Source of the DNA: Phycisphaerae bacterium
Lineage (GTDB): Bacteria > Planctomycetota > Phycisphaerae > UBA1845
DNA: 64,000 bases
Assembly (NCBI GenBank): GCA_013360585.1
Contig: JABWBH010000009.1
Span: 1 to 64,000, forward strand
Reading direction: 5' to 3'
Positions 44,695-53,226 of this stretch are shown one piece after another. Position 1 is the first letter of the stretch. Every line of letters starts with the position of its first letter. The position numbers were made by a program, and so were the translations under genes. Under the pieces are notes generated by a model. It made no database searches. It worked only from the letters and a program-made list of their open reading frames with translations, and was not told the DNA's origin.

Positions 44695-45269
44695 CCAGAC
44701 GGTCCCGCGGGGCCTCGCAGCGCCGAAGTCAGCCACGCCCGCGCAAGCCGCCAGTGCCGCTCCACCGTGGGCACCGATACAGACAGCACGCCAGCGACTT
44801 CCTCCATCGTCATCCCGGTGAAAAAGCGCAGCTCGACGATCCGGTAAAGACCCGCGTCCGTTTCCGCCAGGCGCGTGAGCACCTCGTCCAGCTCGACAAG
44901 ATCAACGTCGCCCGACTCATCGGCGATCCCGCTGAGCGTCACCCGCTCCAGACCGCCGCCGCGCTTGACCGCGCGCCGCGCACGGGCGTGATCGATCAGA
45001 ATCCGGCGCATCTGCGTCGCCGCGACCGCCATGAAATGACGCCGATCAGCCCACACCACGCGGTTCTGATCGACCATCTTCAGATACGCTTCGTGAACCA
45101 GCATCGTCGGCTGGATCGTGGCCTGTCGAGACTCCCGCGCGAGGTACCCCGCGGCCAGCGATCGCAGTTCGTCGTAGACGAGAGGCATCAGGCACGAGGC
45201 AGCGGAGGCATCCCCGCCCGACAGGGCCTGAACCATGCGGGTTGCATCCTCGCCGGGGTGGTCAGCCAA
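44691..45269 (-). CDS. ECF-subfamily RNA polymerase sigma factor
   Basis: 192 residues. The TTG at 45269 has GGGAGGAGG 6 bp upstream, a near-perfect ribosome site. A GTG at 45296 would put that site inside the gene. Region 2 (VHEAYLKMVDQ, HFMAVAATQMRRILIDHARA) and region 4 (YRIVELRFFTGMTMEEVAGV, VERHWRLARAWL) are clear. The sequence type is the planctomycete ECF group linked to kinases. The kinase gene overlaps its end, so the kinase probably controls or senses for it. Confidence 0.93.
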   Translation of the reverse strand: MADHPGEDATRMVQALSGGDASAASCLMPLVYDELRSLAAGYLARESRQATIQPTMLVHEAYLKMVDQNRVVWADRRHFMAVAATQMRRILIDHARARRAVKRGGGLERVTLSGIADESGDVDLVELDEVLTRLAETDAGLYRIVELRFFTGMTMEEVAGVLSVSVPTVERHWRLARAWLTSALRGPAGPSG

Positions 45270-45521
45270 GGAACGCCTCCTCCCAATACAAAACACAGGG
45301 CAAGCCCCGGGATCCTAACCGGTGCAGACCGATTCCGCAGCCTTGGTCGACCCGCCGTGGCCGATAATCGGACCTGAAACGGGGTCCGAAGGAGCCCCCG
45401 AACCGGGTTCAAAAGGATTCTCTCAGGGATTTGATGGGTTGCTTCGCCGTTCTACGCGATACCGATGTGCCCGGCACGCGCCGGGCCGTCACAACGGGGT
45501 GATACAGGGGGTCGGACGATC

Positions 45522-46550
45522 ATGAGGCGAACATTTTCACGACAACCGGTGCGGGTCGCGGCGGGGCTGACCCTCTTTGCGGCGGGCGCTCCCGCCCGGG
45601 CGGACATCCTTGACGACATTCTGGACCTGGCCAAGGGAGCGAAAACCTACGCCCTGTCGGCGCGGGACCGGGCGATCGAAGCCCGGAACAACGCCGCCGC
45701 GGCGCGCGACAGCGCGAGCGAGATCCGTGATGAACTGCGTGAGAGCCTGTCCCACCTGTCGGAGGAAATGCGCTCCGCGATCCGCAACGGCGCCGAAGAC
45801 CTGCAACGTCAGCTTGTCGAGGAGCGGGAAGGGCTTGACGCCTTTACCGCTGGACCGGACGGATGCTCGACGGGCGAGTGCGTGCCGTTCCGCGAGCGCC
45901 TGATCGACATGCTGGAGCAGATTGAGACGGTCTTCAACGCCGTGCTGGTCATCTCGGACGCCGAGGACTTTCAGATCGACCTGCATCGAGAGCGCGAGCT
46001 GATCCGCCAGCTTCCGGGGCGACTGCTGTTCCCGCTGTACCGCAGCGGCCTGTTCAACGATGACACGCTGCTCAGCGCGCTGCGCGAGGCGTCCGACGAC
46101 CTGGTCATCGTGGCGGAGGTGATTCAGGAGGATCGCGAGCGGGCATGTGCCTACGTGGTCGAAAACGAGGCGGCGGCGGAGGAGGCGATCGAAAGTCTTC
46201 AGGACAAAGCGCGGGTGCTGAAGATTGCCGGCAAGCTCTTCTCGGCGCTGGGGAAGATTCCGATTCAGCCGGAAGCGGCGGCGTGGGGCTGGGTGGGCGT
46301 GGTCGTGAAACTCGAACCGGCGGAGAAGGTCGCCACGGCGCTGGAAGGGCTGTCCGACGCGCTCGAGTCGGCGTCGGATTCGGCGTCGAAGCGCATCCGC
46401 GAATGCACGAAGGGCGGCGAGAACAGCAAGATCAAGGAGAACCAGAAGGAGATGATGAAAGACCTCGAGAAGCTCCTTCGACGGCAGAAGGATCTTCAAA
46501 CGGACGTCGATCGGATTCTCGAACTGCTTGAGGACGATCCGAACCCGTAG
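45522..46550 (+). CDS. secreted coiled-coil protein, function unknown
   Basis: 342 residues, not a recognised family. A signal peptide (VAAGLTLFAAGAPARA) is followed by a long helical region rich in Ala, Glu and Arg, two Cys in DGCSTGEC, and a C-terminal coiled coil (LLRRQKDLQTDVDRILELLE). ATG 45522 is chosen to fit the signal peptide. It is divergent from the sigma factor gene, with 250 bp between them. Confidence 0.8.
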   Translation: MRRTFSRQPVRVAAGLTLFAAGAPARADILDDILDLAKGAKTYALSARDRAIEARNNAAAARDSASEIRDELRESLSHLSEEMRSAIRNGAEDLQRQLVEEREGLDAFTAGPDGCSTGECVPFRERLIDMLEQIETVFNAVLVISDAEDFQIDLHRERELIRQLPGRLLFPLYRSGLFNDDTLLSALREASDDLVIVAEVIQEDRERACAYVVENEAAAEEAIESLQDKARVLKIAGKLFSALGKIPIQPEAAAWGWVGVVVKLEPAEKVATALEGLSDALESASDSASKRIRECTKGGENSKIKENQKEMMKDLEKLLRRQKDLQTDVDRILELLEDDPNP

Positions 46551-47069
46551 TCGTTGTGGTTCGTCCGACCTTGCGGCTTGCTTGTCCCGCCCGGCGCGTC
46601 TTTGACCCGCGAGGACGCGCCGGAATCGCGGCGCCGATCACGGACCTCCGGTTCTTTCCCTGAACCGCAGGCATTCAACCTGCGCGAATCCTCCCCCGGA
46701 TGCACGCCCGTCGATTCACGGGTCCGCGCAGGCTGACCCCCGCGGCTCGGATACGGATCGCACCTCACCGCCTGCGCGACGCATCCCCCCGCAAGGTCCG
46801 CTCTGCGTCCTCCGCGTTCTCTGCGGTTGATGGGCTGCCGGATGTGAGGCGTCCGCTTCCTCACCCGTCGAAACCGCGTTCGTCCGCGAAAACCGGGCCG
46901 TCCGGCGCCGGATTTCGCCGGTCGGCCTCTCCCGACTTGAAAAACTCCCCTCGGATTGCGACAATCGAAGAGCGATCGGGTGGTAGGGAGCCCGGTCGTG
47001 CCGTGCGAGCAGCCTGCCTTCCGCGCGGGGTTTCAAAGGTCGTCGAATTCTCAGGAGGAGCACAGGGGA
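46551..47069. other. 520-bp gap holding a degenerate hairpin element
   Basis: No gene seen. GATCACGGACCTCCGGTTC at 46636-46654 is a partial copy of the TCC-loop hairpin. No strong promoter was recognised. Confidence 0.4.
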
Positions 47070-48518
47070 ATGATTCGCAAAGCATCAGCGTTGGCGGTGG
47101 TGTTGATGTTCGCCGTCCGGGCGGGGGCTCAGGTTGGTCCGGACGTCATCACGGGCAGCCTGTCGGAACTGGAGCGCTGGGGGACGGTCAACGGATACAC
47201 CGCGTTTTCGGTGGGAACGATCTCCTGCAACATCGGGGATCAGAATCTGGAGTGGATCGCCGACAGCAACCGCCACCCCGTGATCGCACAGAATCTTTAC
47301 CGGCTGAAGGACGGGCAATTCGAGCAGATCGGAATGAGCTGGCTGAAGCACGGGTTCTGCGCCTTGCAGCAGACGCTGTGCTCTGACCAGTGCAACGGCG
47401 GGTTCGGATGTCTGGACTACCTGTCGGTCAACTGCTCCGATCCCTACAGCGCGGGGCTGAACGGGAATCAGTTCGGGCTGGGACCGCGATCCGAGGTCAA
47501 CCCGGTGACCGGTTCTTTCCCGTGGCCTTACGGCGATTACCCGATCGTGAACGATCTGTCCTTCCGTCTTCAGGTGAACAACCGGGACTTGAACCCCAGC
47601 CGCAACGAAGGCGCGCTGTACTTCATCGAAGGACACTATGTCCACCGTCAGGATGCGACACGGGACAACGACAACAACAATGCGTCGTACCGCCGCGTGC
47701 GCGTCGTTGGAAGCGAGCCGAACTACAACCTCTTCTTCGTCGACGGGACGACGACGCAGCAGATGCGTCCGGCGATCCTGGCGTGGGAGGACTTTGATTC
47801 GACGGTCAAGAGCGCGACGATCGACGTTCCGTCCGACGGACGGTTCATCGTCGCCTACAAAGTGACGGACAACGGCGACGGAACGTACAACTACGAGTAC
47901 GCCGTCTACAACATGAACTCGCACCGTTCCGGCCAGTCCTTCACGATCCCGGTGACTCCGGGCGCCATCGTGACCAACGTCGGCTACCACGACATCGACC
48001 ATCACAGCGGCGAGGGCGAAAACGGCGGCGCGTACAAGGGGACGGACTGGGCGGTCACGGTGGGCGACGGGTTCATCACGTGGACGACCGATGATTACGA
48101 CACGGACGTGAACGCCAACGCGCTGCGCTGGGGAACCCTGTTCAACTTCCGCTTCACGGCGAACGTCGCACCGGGACTGAGCACGGCGATTCTCGGGCTG
48201 TTCCGTCCGGGCACGCCTGACGCGGTCGACGTGGACGTCCTCGGACCGGGCGGCGACACGACGGTGCCCTGCGGCGCGATCAAGAAATTCGTCGCCCGCT
48301 GCAACCCCACCAGCGGCAAGGTGATCGGCAAGGTGGTGACGAACAACGACGCGTATGACGGGCTTCCGGTCGAAATCGGCATCGACGGCAACGTTCGTTC
48401 CGTGGCGCTTGTCAACCGCCGGGCGAAATATTCGCGGATCGCCGGTCCGGGGAGTCACACGGTCGAGCTGGTGACGCCCGCCGCGTGCAAAGACCCGATC
48501 GAAGTGAACTGCGACTGA
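47070..48518 (+). CDS. secreted protein of unknown function
   Basis: 482 residues with a signal peptide (MIRKASALAVVLMFAVRAGA). The mature part is beta-rich and contains many aromatic, Asn and Asp residues (NNRDLNPSRNEGALYFIEGH, DNGDGTYNYEYAVYNMN) and a Cys cluster (CALQQTLCSDQCNGGFGC). The C-terminal tail (VPCGAIKKFVARCNPTSGK) resembles the C-terminal part of the small protein at 37064. Its resemblance to other planctomycete exported proteins is general. AGGAGG lies upstream of ATG 47070. Confidence 0.85.
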   Translation: MIRKASALAVVLMFAVRAGAQVGPDVITGSLSELERWGTVNGYTAFSVGTISCNIGDQNLEWIADSNRHPVIAQNLYRLKDGQFEQIGMSWLKHGFCALQQTLCSDQCNGGFGCLDYLSVNCSDPYSAGLNGNQFGLGPRSEVNPVTGSFPWPYGDYPIVNDLSFRLQVNNRDLNPSRNEGALYFIEGHYVHRQDATRDNDNNNASYRRVRVVGSEPNYNLFFVDGTTTQQMRPAILAWEDFDSTVKSATIDVPSDGRFIVAYKVTDNGDGTYNYEYAVYNMNSHRSGQSFTIPVTPGAIVTNVGYHDIDHHSGEGENGGAYKGTDWAVTVGDGFITWTTDDYDTDVNANALRWGTLFNFRFTANVAPGLSTAILGLFRPGTPDAVDVDVLGPGGDTTVPCGAIKKFVARCNPTSGKVIGKVVTNNDAYDGLPVEIGIDGNVRSVALVNRRAKYSRIAGPGSHTVELVTPAACKDPIEVNCD

Positions 48519-48554
48519 TCCCTGGTTCGACGGACCAGGAGCTACGCAAAACGA

Positions 48555-48598
48555 CGGTCGCGGCGTCGATGACCCAGGCGCCGCGACCGCTTTTTTTT
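48555..48598 (+). terminator. rho-independent terminator after the 47070 gene
   Basis: An 11-bp perfect GC-rich stem (48555-48565 with 48579-48589) and a 13-base loop are followed by C and eight T. On the minus strand the same hairpin could serve the convergent aldehyde dehydrogenase gene. Confidence 0.85.
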
Positions 48599-50069
48599 AC
48601 CCCGGTCCCTGCCGTCCGGCGCCTCGAAGGCGGACGCACACGTTCTTCGGCTCGGTGAAGAACCGCAGCGCCTCTTCTCCGCCTTCACGCCCCACGCCGC
48701 TGTGACGCATCCCGCCGAAGGGCACGCGCAGATCGCGCACCAGCCAGCAGTTCACCCACACCGTTCCGGCGATCAGCGCGTCCGCCACGCGGTGCGCCCG
48801 GTCCAGATCGCGCGTCCACAGCGTCGCCGACAGACCGTAATCCGTGTCGTTCGCCGCGACGACTGCCTCCACCTCGTCGTCAAACGGTCTGACGGTCACG
48901 ACCGGACCGAAGATCTCCTCGCGGTCGGTCAGGCATCCGGCGGGCAGCCCGGTGATCACCGTCGGCGGCAGGAAGAACCCGCCCGCGCAGCGGTCGTTCA
49001 CTCCCGGCGGCACGTCTCCGCCGCACTCGATCCGCCCCCCCTCCCCGACCGCCAGCCGGATGCACGACCGGACTTTGTCGAAATGCGAGCGGCTGACCAG
49101 CGCGCCGAGATCGCATCCGGCCTCGAGCGGGTCACCGACTTTGAGCGCCTTCGTCGCGGCGACGAACCGCTCCAGGAACGGCGCGTAGGCCGAGCGCTCC
49201 ACGAGAATCCGCGACCCGCACAGGCAGATCTGCCCTTGATTCGAGAACGCCGCGCGCACGCTCACCGCGACCGCCTCGTCGAGATCGGCGTCGGCGAAGA
49301 CCACGTTCGGGTTTTTCCCGCCGAGTTCGAGGGAGAGCTTCTTGAACATCGGCGCGGCGGTCGCGGCGATGCCCCGGCCGGTCTTCGTCCCGCCGGTGAA
49401 TGATATCGTCGCGACCCGCGGGTGTTCGACCAGCGCCTGTCCGGCGCCGGCGCCCGAACCGTGAACGATATTGAGCACGCCCGGCGGAAGACCGGCTTCC
49501 ACGCAGACCTCCGCCAGCAGGTGCGCCGTCATCGGCGTCACTTCCGACGGCTTCGCCACGGCGGTATTCCCCGTAGCGATCGCAGGCGCCACCTTCCACG
49601 TCAGCAGGTACAGCGGCAGATTCCACGGCGAGATCAGGCCTGCGACGCCACGGGGCCGGCGCAGCGTGTAATTGATCGCCTCGCGGTCGGTGACGTGCAG
49701 TTCGGATTTCTCATGCAGGATCGCCGTGGCGAAGAAGCGGAGGTTCTTCACCGCCCGCGGAATGTCCACGCCCCTCGCCGCCGACAGCGGTTTACCCGTG
49801 TCCACCGACTCCGCCCGGGCGAATTCGTCGAGGCGGGATTCGATCAGGTCGGCGATCCGCAGCATCACGCGGCACCGCGCCTCAGCCGGCGTCGCCGACC
49901 ACGCGGGAAACGCCGCCGCCGCCGCCTGCACCGCCGCCTCGACGTCCCGCGCGTCCCCCTCCGCCACCCGCGAGTACACGCGCCCCGTCGCCGGTTCAAC
50001 ATTGTCGAGATACGCCCCGCCCGCCGGCGGAACGAACCGACCCGCGATGAACTGCTCGATGGACTGCAT
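48597..50069 (-). CDS. aldehyde dehydrogenase, NAD(P)-dependent
   Basis: 490 residues from ATG 50069. Motifs of the ALDH superfamily: GLISPWNLPLYLLTWK, NTAVAKPSEVTPMTA, FTGGTKTGRGI, the general base Glu248 in LELGG, and the nucleophile Cys282 in QGQICLCG. The ISPWNLPLYLLTWK stretch is usual for the group of 2-hydroxymuconic semialdehyde and related dehydrogenases. It oxidises an aldehyde to an acid. The substrate cannot be set, and no catabolic operon adjoins. A longer start at 50135 was rejected because it adds an unusual tail. Confidence 0.93.
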   Translation of the reverse strand: MQSIEQFIAGRFVPPAGGAYLDNVEPATGRVYSRVAEGDARDVEAAVQAAAAAFPAWSATPAEARCRVMLRIADLIESRLDEFARAESVDTGKPLSAARGVDIPRAVKNLRFFATAILHEKSELHVTDREAINYTLRRPRGVAGLISPWNLPLYLLTWKVAPAIATGNTAVAKPSEVTPMTAHLLAEVCVEAGLPPGVLNIVHGSGAGAGQALVEHPRVATISFTGGTKTGRGIAATAAPMFKKLSLELGGKNPNVVFADADLDEAVAVSVRAAFSNQGQICLCGSRILVERSAYAPFLERFVAATKALKVGDPLEAGCDLGALVSRSHFDKVRSCIRLAVGEGGRIECGGDVPPGVNDRCAGGFFLPPTVITGLPAGCLTDREEIFGPVVTVRPFDDEVEAVVAANDTDYGLSATLWTRDLDRAHRVADALIAGTVWVNCWLVRDLRVPFGGMRHSGVGREGGEEALRFFTEPKNVCVRLRGAGRQGPG

Positions 50070-50200
50070 CCGCGTCAGCGTACCGCGCGGCCCCTGATCC
50101 GGCACGCGGAGGCGTCGGGGCGCCGAGAGGGGCATAAGCGACGAATCTGGTCAAGCTTGGTTGAAGAAACGGGGTTTGTCAGACCGACCGAATACGCCTT

Positions 50201-50252
50201 GAGCGACCCTGCGGAGCGACCCTGCGGAGCGACCCTGCGGAGCGACCGTCGC
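50201..50252. repeat. 13-bp tandem repeat, three and a half copies
   Basis: GAGCGACCCTGCG occurs at 50201, 50214 and 50227, with a changed fourth copy at 50240. It lies between two genes on the minus strand, so it may be transcribed in the leader of the aldehyde dehydrogenase gene. Confidence 0.85.
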
Positions 50253-50331
50253 CGCCCCCGAATTTAGACCGGTTTAGGCGTTAGGCTAAATTTAGTCGGA
50301 GGGCTGAATATCGACGCCGAAACTCGGACGA

Positions 50332-52314
50332 TCACCCCGCCGGGAAGAACCGGACGACGGTGCTCCGGGTCGGGGGGCGCGTCAGGAGCGACACCAGCAC
50401 CAGCGCCGCCGTCGCCGCCAGCACCATCGGGCACGCGGGCACGACCGCCCACGCGTGACCCAGCCCCGGCAGCGGGACCAGCGGCTCCATCGGCGCGCTG
50501 AAGCCCGCCTCCAGCCCCGCCTTGACGTAGTAGTACACGCCCAGCCCGATCCCGGCGATGACGGAAGCGTAGGCCCCCCACTTCGTCATCCGCCGCCAGT
50601 ACAACGCCCCGATCACCAGCGGGAACAACGCCGAAAAACCGCTGAAGCACCAGATCGCCAGCCCGAAGATCGGCTTGGTCTCGCGCAGCACCAACGTCAG
50701 CACCCACGAGGCGAGCACGACCGCGATGACGAAAAGCCGTCCGAAGAGCAAACGTTGACGATCCGTCATCGCATCATGCTTGACGTAGTGATCCACGACG
50801 TCGTGCGTGAACATCGAGCCGAGACTGAGGAACTGCGCGTCCATCCCGCCGAGAATCGCCGCGAGGACGCCGGCCGCGAGCAGACCGCTGACGTAAGGGT
50901 TCTTCAGCGACGCGACCATCAATCCGAGCACCTGGTTGGCGTTGGCGTTCGGCATATCCGGCGTGAAAGGCACGATCGGCTTGCCCCCCGCGATCGCCGA
51001 GGTCGCCCAGATCCCGATCGCAATGCACGGCGCCCAGATGAGCATGATGAGCAGCGGGTGCAGCGTGACCGTCAGTCGGAAGGATTTCGCCGACCGCGCG
51101 GTCAGCCAGAGCTGAAACAGGTGCGGGAACATCGCCACCGAAAGCGGGATGAACCCGTAACTGAGGAACTCCAGCTCGGTCATCTCTTTCGGCTTGTGCG
51201 GTTTGAGGATGCCGACGCTCGATCGATCCGCGTCCGCCGCACCCGGACCGCGCCCCTCCCCCGGACCGCGGACCTCCGGTCCACCCTGCGAAGCCTCGCC
51301 GGAACCTTGAACCGACGGTCCGCCGCCCGAACCCGACGACCCACCGCCCTGGACGGCGCCTTGCGCCCCCGGTGGTTCGACCTTTTGACTTTCGACGTTC
51401 GACGGTTCGGTGTTCCGGGGTTGCAGCTCGTCGCCCGCACCGCCGGCGGCGCGAGTTGGCGGAACCGCTCCCTCACGACCGCGGTTCTGATAGGCCGTCC
51501 ACTCCGCCAGGCGCTGCTCATAAATCTGCTGATGCTCCGCGGTCACCGCGCGCGTCAGCTTGCTGGGGTTGTATTTCTGCACCATCTCCGTCGCCCGGGC
51601 GAAACCGCCGAGGCGGTCGGCGACGAAGTAGAACGTCACCACGCCGACGATGAGAAAAATGATCGTCTGCAACCCGTTCGCCCACGCCGTCGCCCGCGCT
51701 CCGCCCAGCCAGACGTACAACCACACCACCGCCGTGCAGACCAGCGTCGCCAGCCAGAAGGGGACCGCCCCGTGTCCGAGCATCGGCGCCCCGGCGGCGT
51801 CGAGCATCGGGAAGAGGTGAGGAAACGCCCCGCGCGTGGCGACGCCGATCATCGTCCCGGCGCCGAGAATCCCGAGGATGATGTAAGGCATCTGAAGCAG
51901 GGCGAGGATCGGGAAGAGCAGCACGCCGATATTGCGGGATTCGAGGCGGTCGCGGAAGAACTGAATCTGCGTCTGATATCCGTAACGCTTGCCCAGCGAC
52001 CAGAGCTTCGCGCCCACGAGGAAGAAGCACGCGGCATGAACGATCCCCGACCAGGACGCCATCTTCCCGTAGACGCCCACACCGCTCTTCCACGCCTCGC
52101 CGCTGCTGCCCTGAATCGCGAACGCCGTCATCGTCGTGCCGAAAACGGACAGCACCAGCAGCACCGGTCCGACGCCGCGCGAAGCGACGAAGTAATCCAC
52201 GGCCGTGCCCTTGAACACCGTCGTGCTGGCGACGCCCAGGAGGATCAGCGCCGCAAGATAAGCAACGATGATCCAGAGCTGAAGCTGCCCGGGAGGAAGA
52301 TCGGCGAGAAGCAT
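50332..52314 (-). CDS. sodium:solute symporter (SSS family) with long inserted linker
   Basis: 660 residues with 12-14 membrane helices, beginning LWIIVAYLAALILLGVAS. Family features include VLSVFGTTMTAFAIQG and SSGEAWKSGVGVYG near helix 2, KYNPSKLTRAV, and GGMDAQFLSLGS in the C-terminal half. The interior section about 265-385 is unlike the rest: low complexity, rich in Gly, Ser, Pro and Arg, without helix pattern. Its DNA contains a heptad-like series and a TCC-loop hairpin known from intergenic DNA here. It starts directly after the stop of its DUF3311 partner. Confidence 0.93.
   Translation of the reverse strand: MLLADLPPGQLQLWIIVAYLAALILLGVASTTVFKGTAVDYFVASRGVGPVLLVLSVFGTTMTAFAIQGSSGEAWKSGVGVYGKMASWSGIVHAACFFLVGAKLWSLGKRYGYQTQIQFFRDRLESRNIGVLLFPILALLQMPYIILGILGAGTMIGVATRGAFPHLFPMLDAAGAPMLGHGAVPFWLATLVCTAVVWLYVWLGGARATAWANGLQTIIFLIVGVVTFYFVADRLGGFARATEMVQKYNPSKLTRAVTAEHQQIYEQRLAEWTAYQNRGREGAVPPTRAAGGAGDELQPRNTEPSNVESQKVEPPGAQGAVQGGGSSGSGGGPSVQGSGEASQGGPEVRGPGEGRGPGAADADRSSVGILKPHKPKEMTELEFLSYGFIPLSVAMFPHLFQLWLTARSAKSFRLTVTLHPLLIMLIWAPCIAIGIWATSAIAGGKPIVPFTPDMPNANANQVLGLMVASLKNPYVSGLLAAGVLAAILGGMDAQFLSLGSMFTHDVVDHYVKHDAMTDRQRLLFGRLFVIAVVLASWVLTLVLRETKPIFGLAIWCFSGFSALFPLVIGALYWRRMTKWGAYASVIAGIGLGVYYYVKAGLEAGFSAPMEPLVPLPGLGHAWAVVPACPMVLAATAALVLVSLLTRPPTRSTVVRFFPAG
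51265..51285. repeat. TCC-loop hairpin element inside the symporter gene
   Basis: GCGGACCTCCGGTCC is the same hairpin core found between genes at 31654, 46636, 56564 and 61631, here within the coding frame of the symporter linker. Confidence 0.7.
51372..51415 (-). repeat. heptad-like repeat inside the symporter gene
   Basis: Read on the minus strand the units are GAACACC, GAACCGT(C), GAACGTC, GAAAGTC and AAAAGGT(C), close to the series at 5177-5225. It encodes NTEPSNVESQKVEP in the symporter linker. Confidence 0.6.
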
Positions 52315-52560
52315 CTAAGGTCTCCCTCCGTGCGGGGTGTACGTCTCGGCATCGCTGTCCGCCACCTCGAGATCCCGCGGCCAGCAGTAGCGGCACGCAA
52401 GCCCCCACAAAAGGCACGCGGCGATCGACACGCCGATGTGATACGCCAGGCTCACCGGCAGGAACCCGAACACCAGCGTGCGATGGTCGTCCCGCCACCA
52501 GAAGTCCTGATGCAGAATCGCCAGCAGCATCAACGCGCCGAAGATCGTGATTCTGATCAT
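52315..52560 (-). CDS. DUF3311 small membrane protein, symporter partner
   Basis: 81 residues with two membrane helices (about 5-17 and 33-57) and a short polar tail. Small DUF3311 proteins sit before SSS symporters in many bacteria, and this one ends exactly at the base before the symporter ATG. It may assist membrane insertion or activity of the symporter. Confidence 0.85.
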   Translation of the reverse strand: MIRITIFGALMLLAILHQDFWWRDDHRTLVFGFLPVSLAYHIGVSIAACLLWGLACRYCWPRDLEVADSDAETYTPHGGRP

Positions 52561-52761
52561 GCGTACCCTCCGTCTCGCGCCGCTTTCGGCCTATCCCCGC
52601 CTCGCGCTCCATCTCTCCCCGGTCTGCCCGCTTTCGGAAAACCCCGGGGTTCGCTCCCGTCTGCGCCGTCGTACAATCCCACGGTCAAGAGCGGATGCTA
52701 GCGGTTCAATGCTCGCTTCGCACGCGCGGAGACCCGCCGCCGTAGATAAGGAGAACCCGAC

Positions 52762-53187
52762 GTGGGCCTCTTCGATTTCCTTAAGCGCGGTCCCGCGCCG
52801 CCCGATCAGCCGGGGCCGGTCGGAACTTGTCCGTCCCCTGAGTACCCCGAACCTGTGCAGATTTTCGAGGAGGCGATCCCCCGACATCACAAGTTCCACG
52901 CCGAGCAAGGCGGGGCGAGCTTCGAAGTCGATCGCTCCGGCGAGGAGATCTTCGTTCAGGTGGCCGGCGTGGTGGTCAACACCTGCCTGGAGGAGGTGGA
53001 TAGGACGGCGGTGCTCGGGCGGGCCGGACTCGCGCCTCTGAGCGAGAACGTGGAAGTGCTCGATAGAGATCTGTTCAGATTTCCTGAAGCGACTCCGCAC
53101 GAGCTGGCGCAGGTCGTGGACGCGGTGTTCCGTCAGCACTACCGCCTGGCGCCCGATCCTCCGGTCACCGCCAAAGTCGAGGCCTGA
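52762..53187 (+). CDS. conserved-looking small soluble protein, function unknown
   Basis: 141 residues, not recognised. GTG 52762 has AAGGAGA 8 bp upstream. It starts MGLFDFLKRG, a motif seen at the start of several unrelated cytoplasmic proteins, followed by a Pro-rich linker and a mixed alpha/beta region (GASFEVDRSGEEIFVQVAGV). No signal peptide. It is convergent with RNase Y. Confidence 0.7.
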   Translation: MGLFDFLKRGPAPPDQPGPVGTCPSPEYPEPVQIFEEAIPRHHKFHAEQGGASFEVDRSGEEIFVQVAGVVVNTCLEEVDRTAVLGRAGLAPLSENVEVLDRDLFRFPEATPHELAQVVDAVFRQHYRLAPDPPVTAKVEA

Positions 53188-53226
53188 ATACCTGCATGAG
53201 AATCCGCCGCGCCCGCCCGGTCCGCT

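Noticed and set aside
50201-50252. Possible CRISPR array
   Set aside because: Units are 13 bp and directly joined, with no spacers, so it is a simple tandem repeat.
50455-52701. 748-codon open frame on the plus strand
   Set aside because: Antisense to the symporter and DUF3311 genes, low complexity, no domain.
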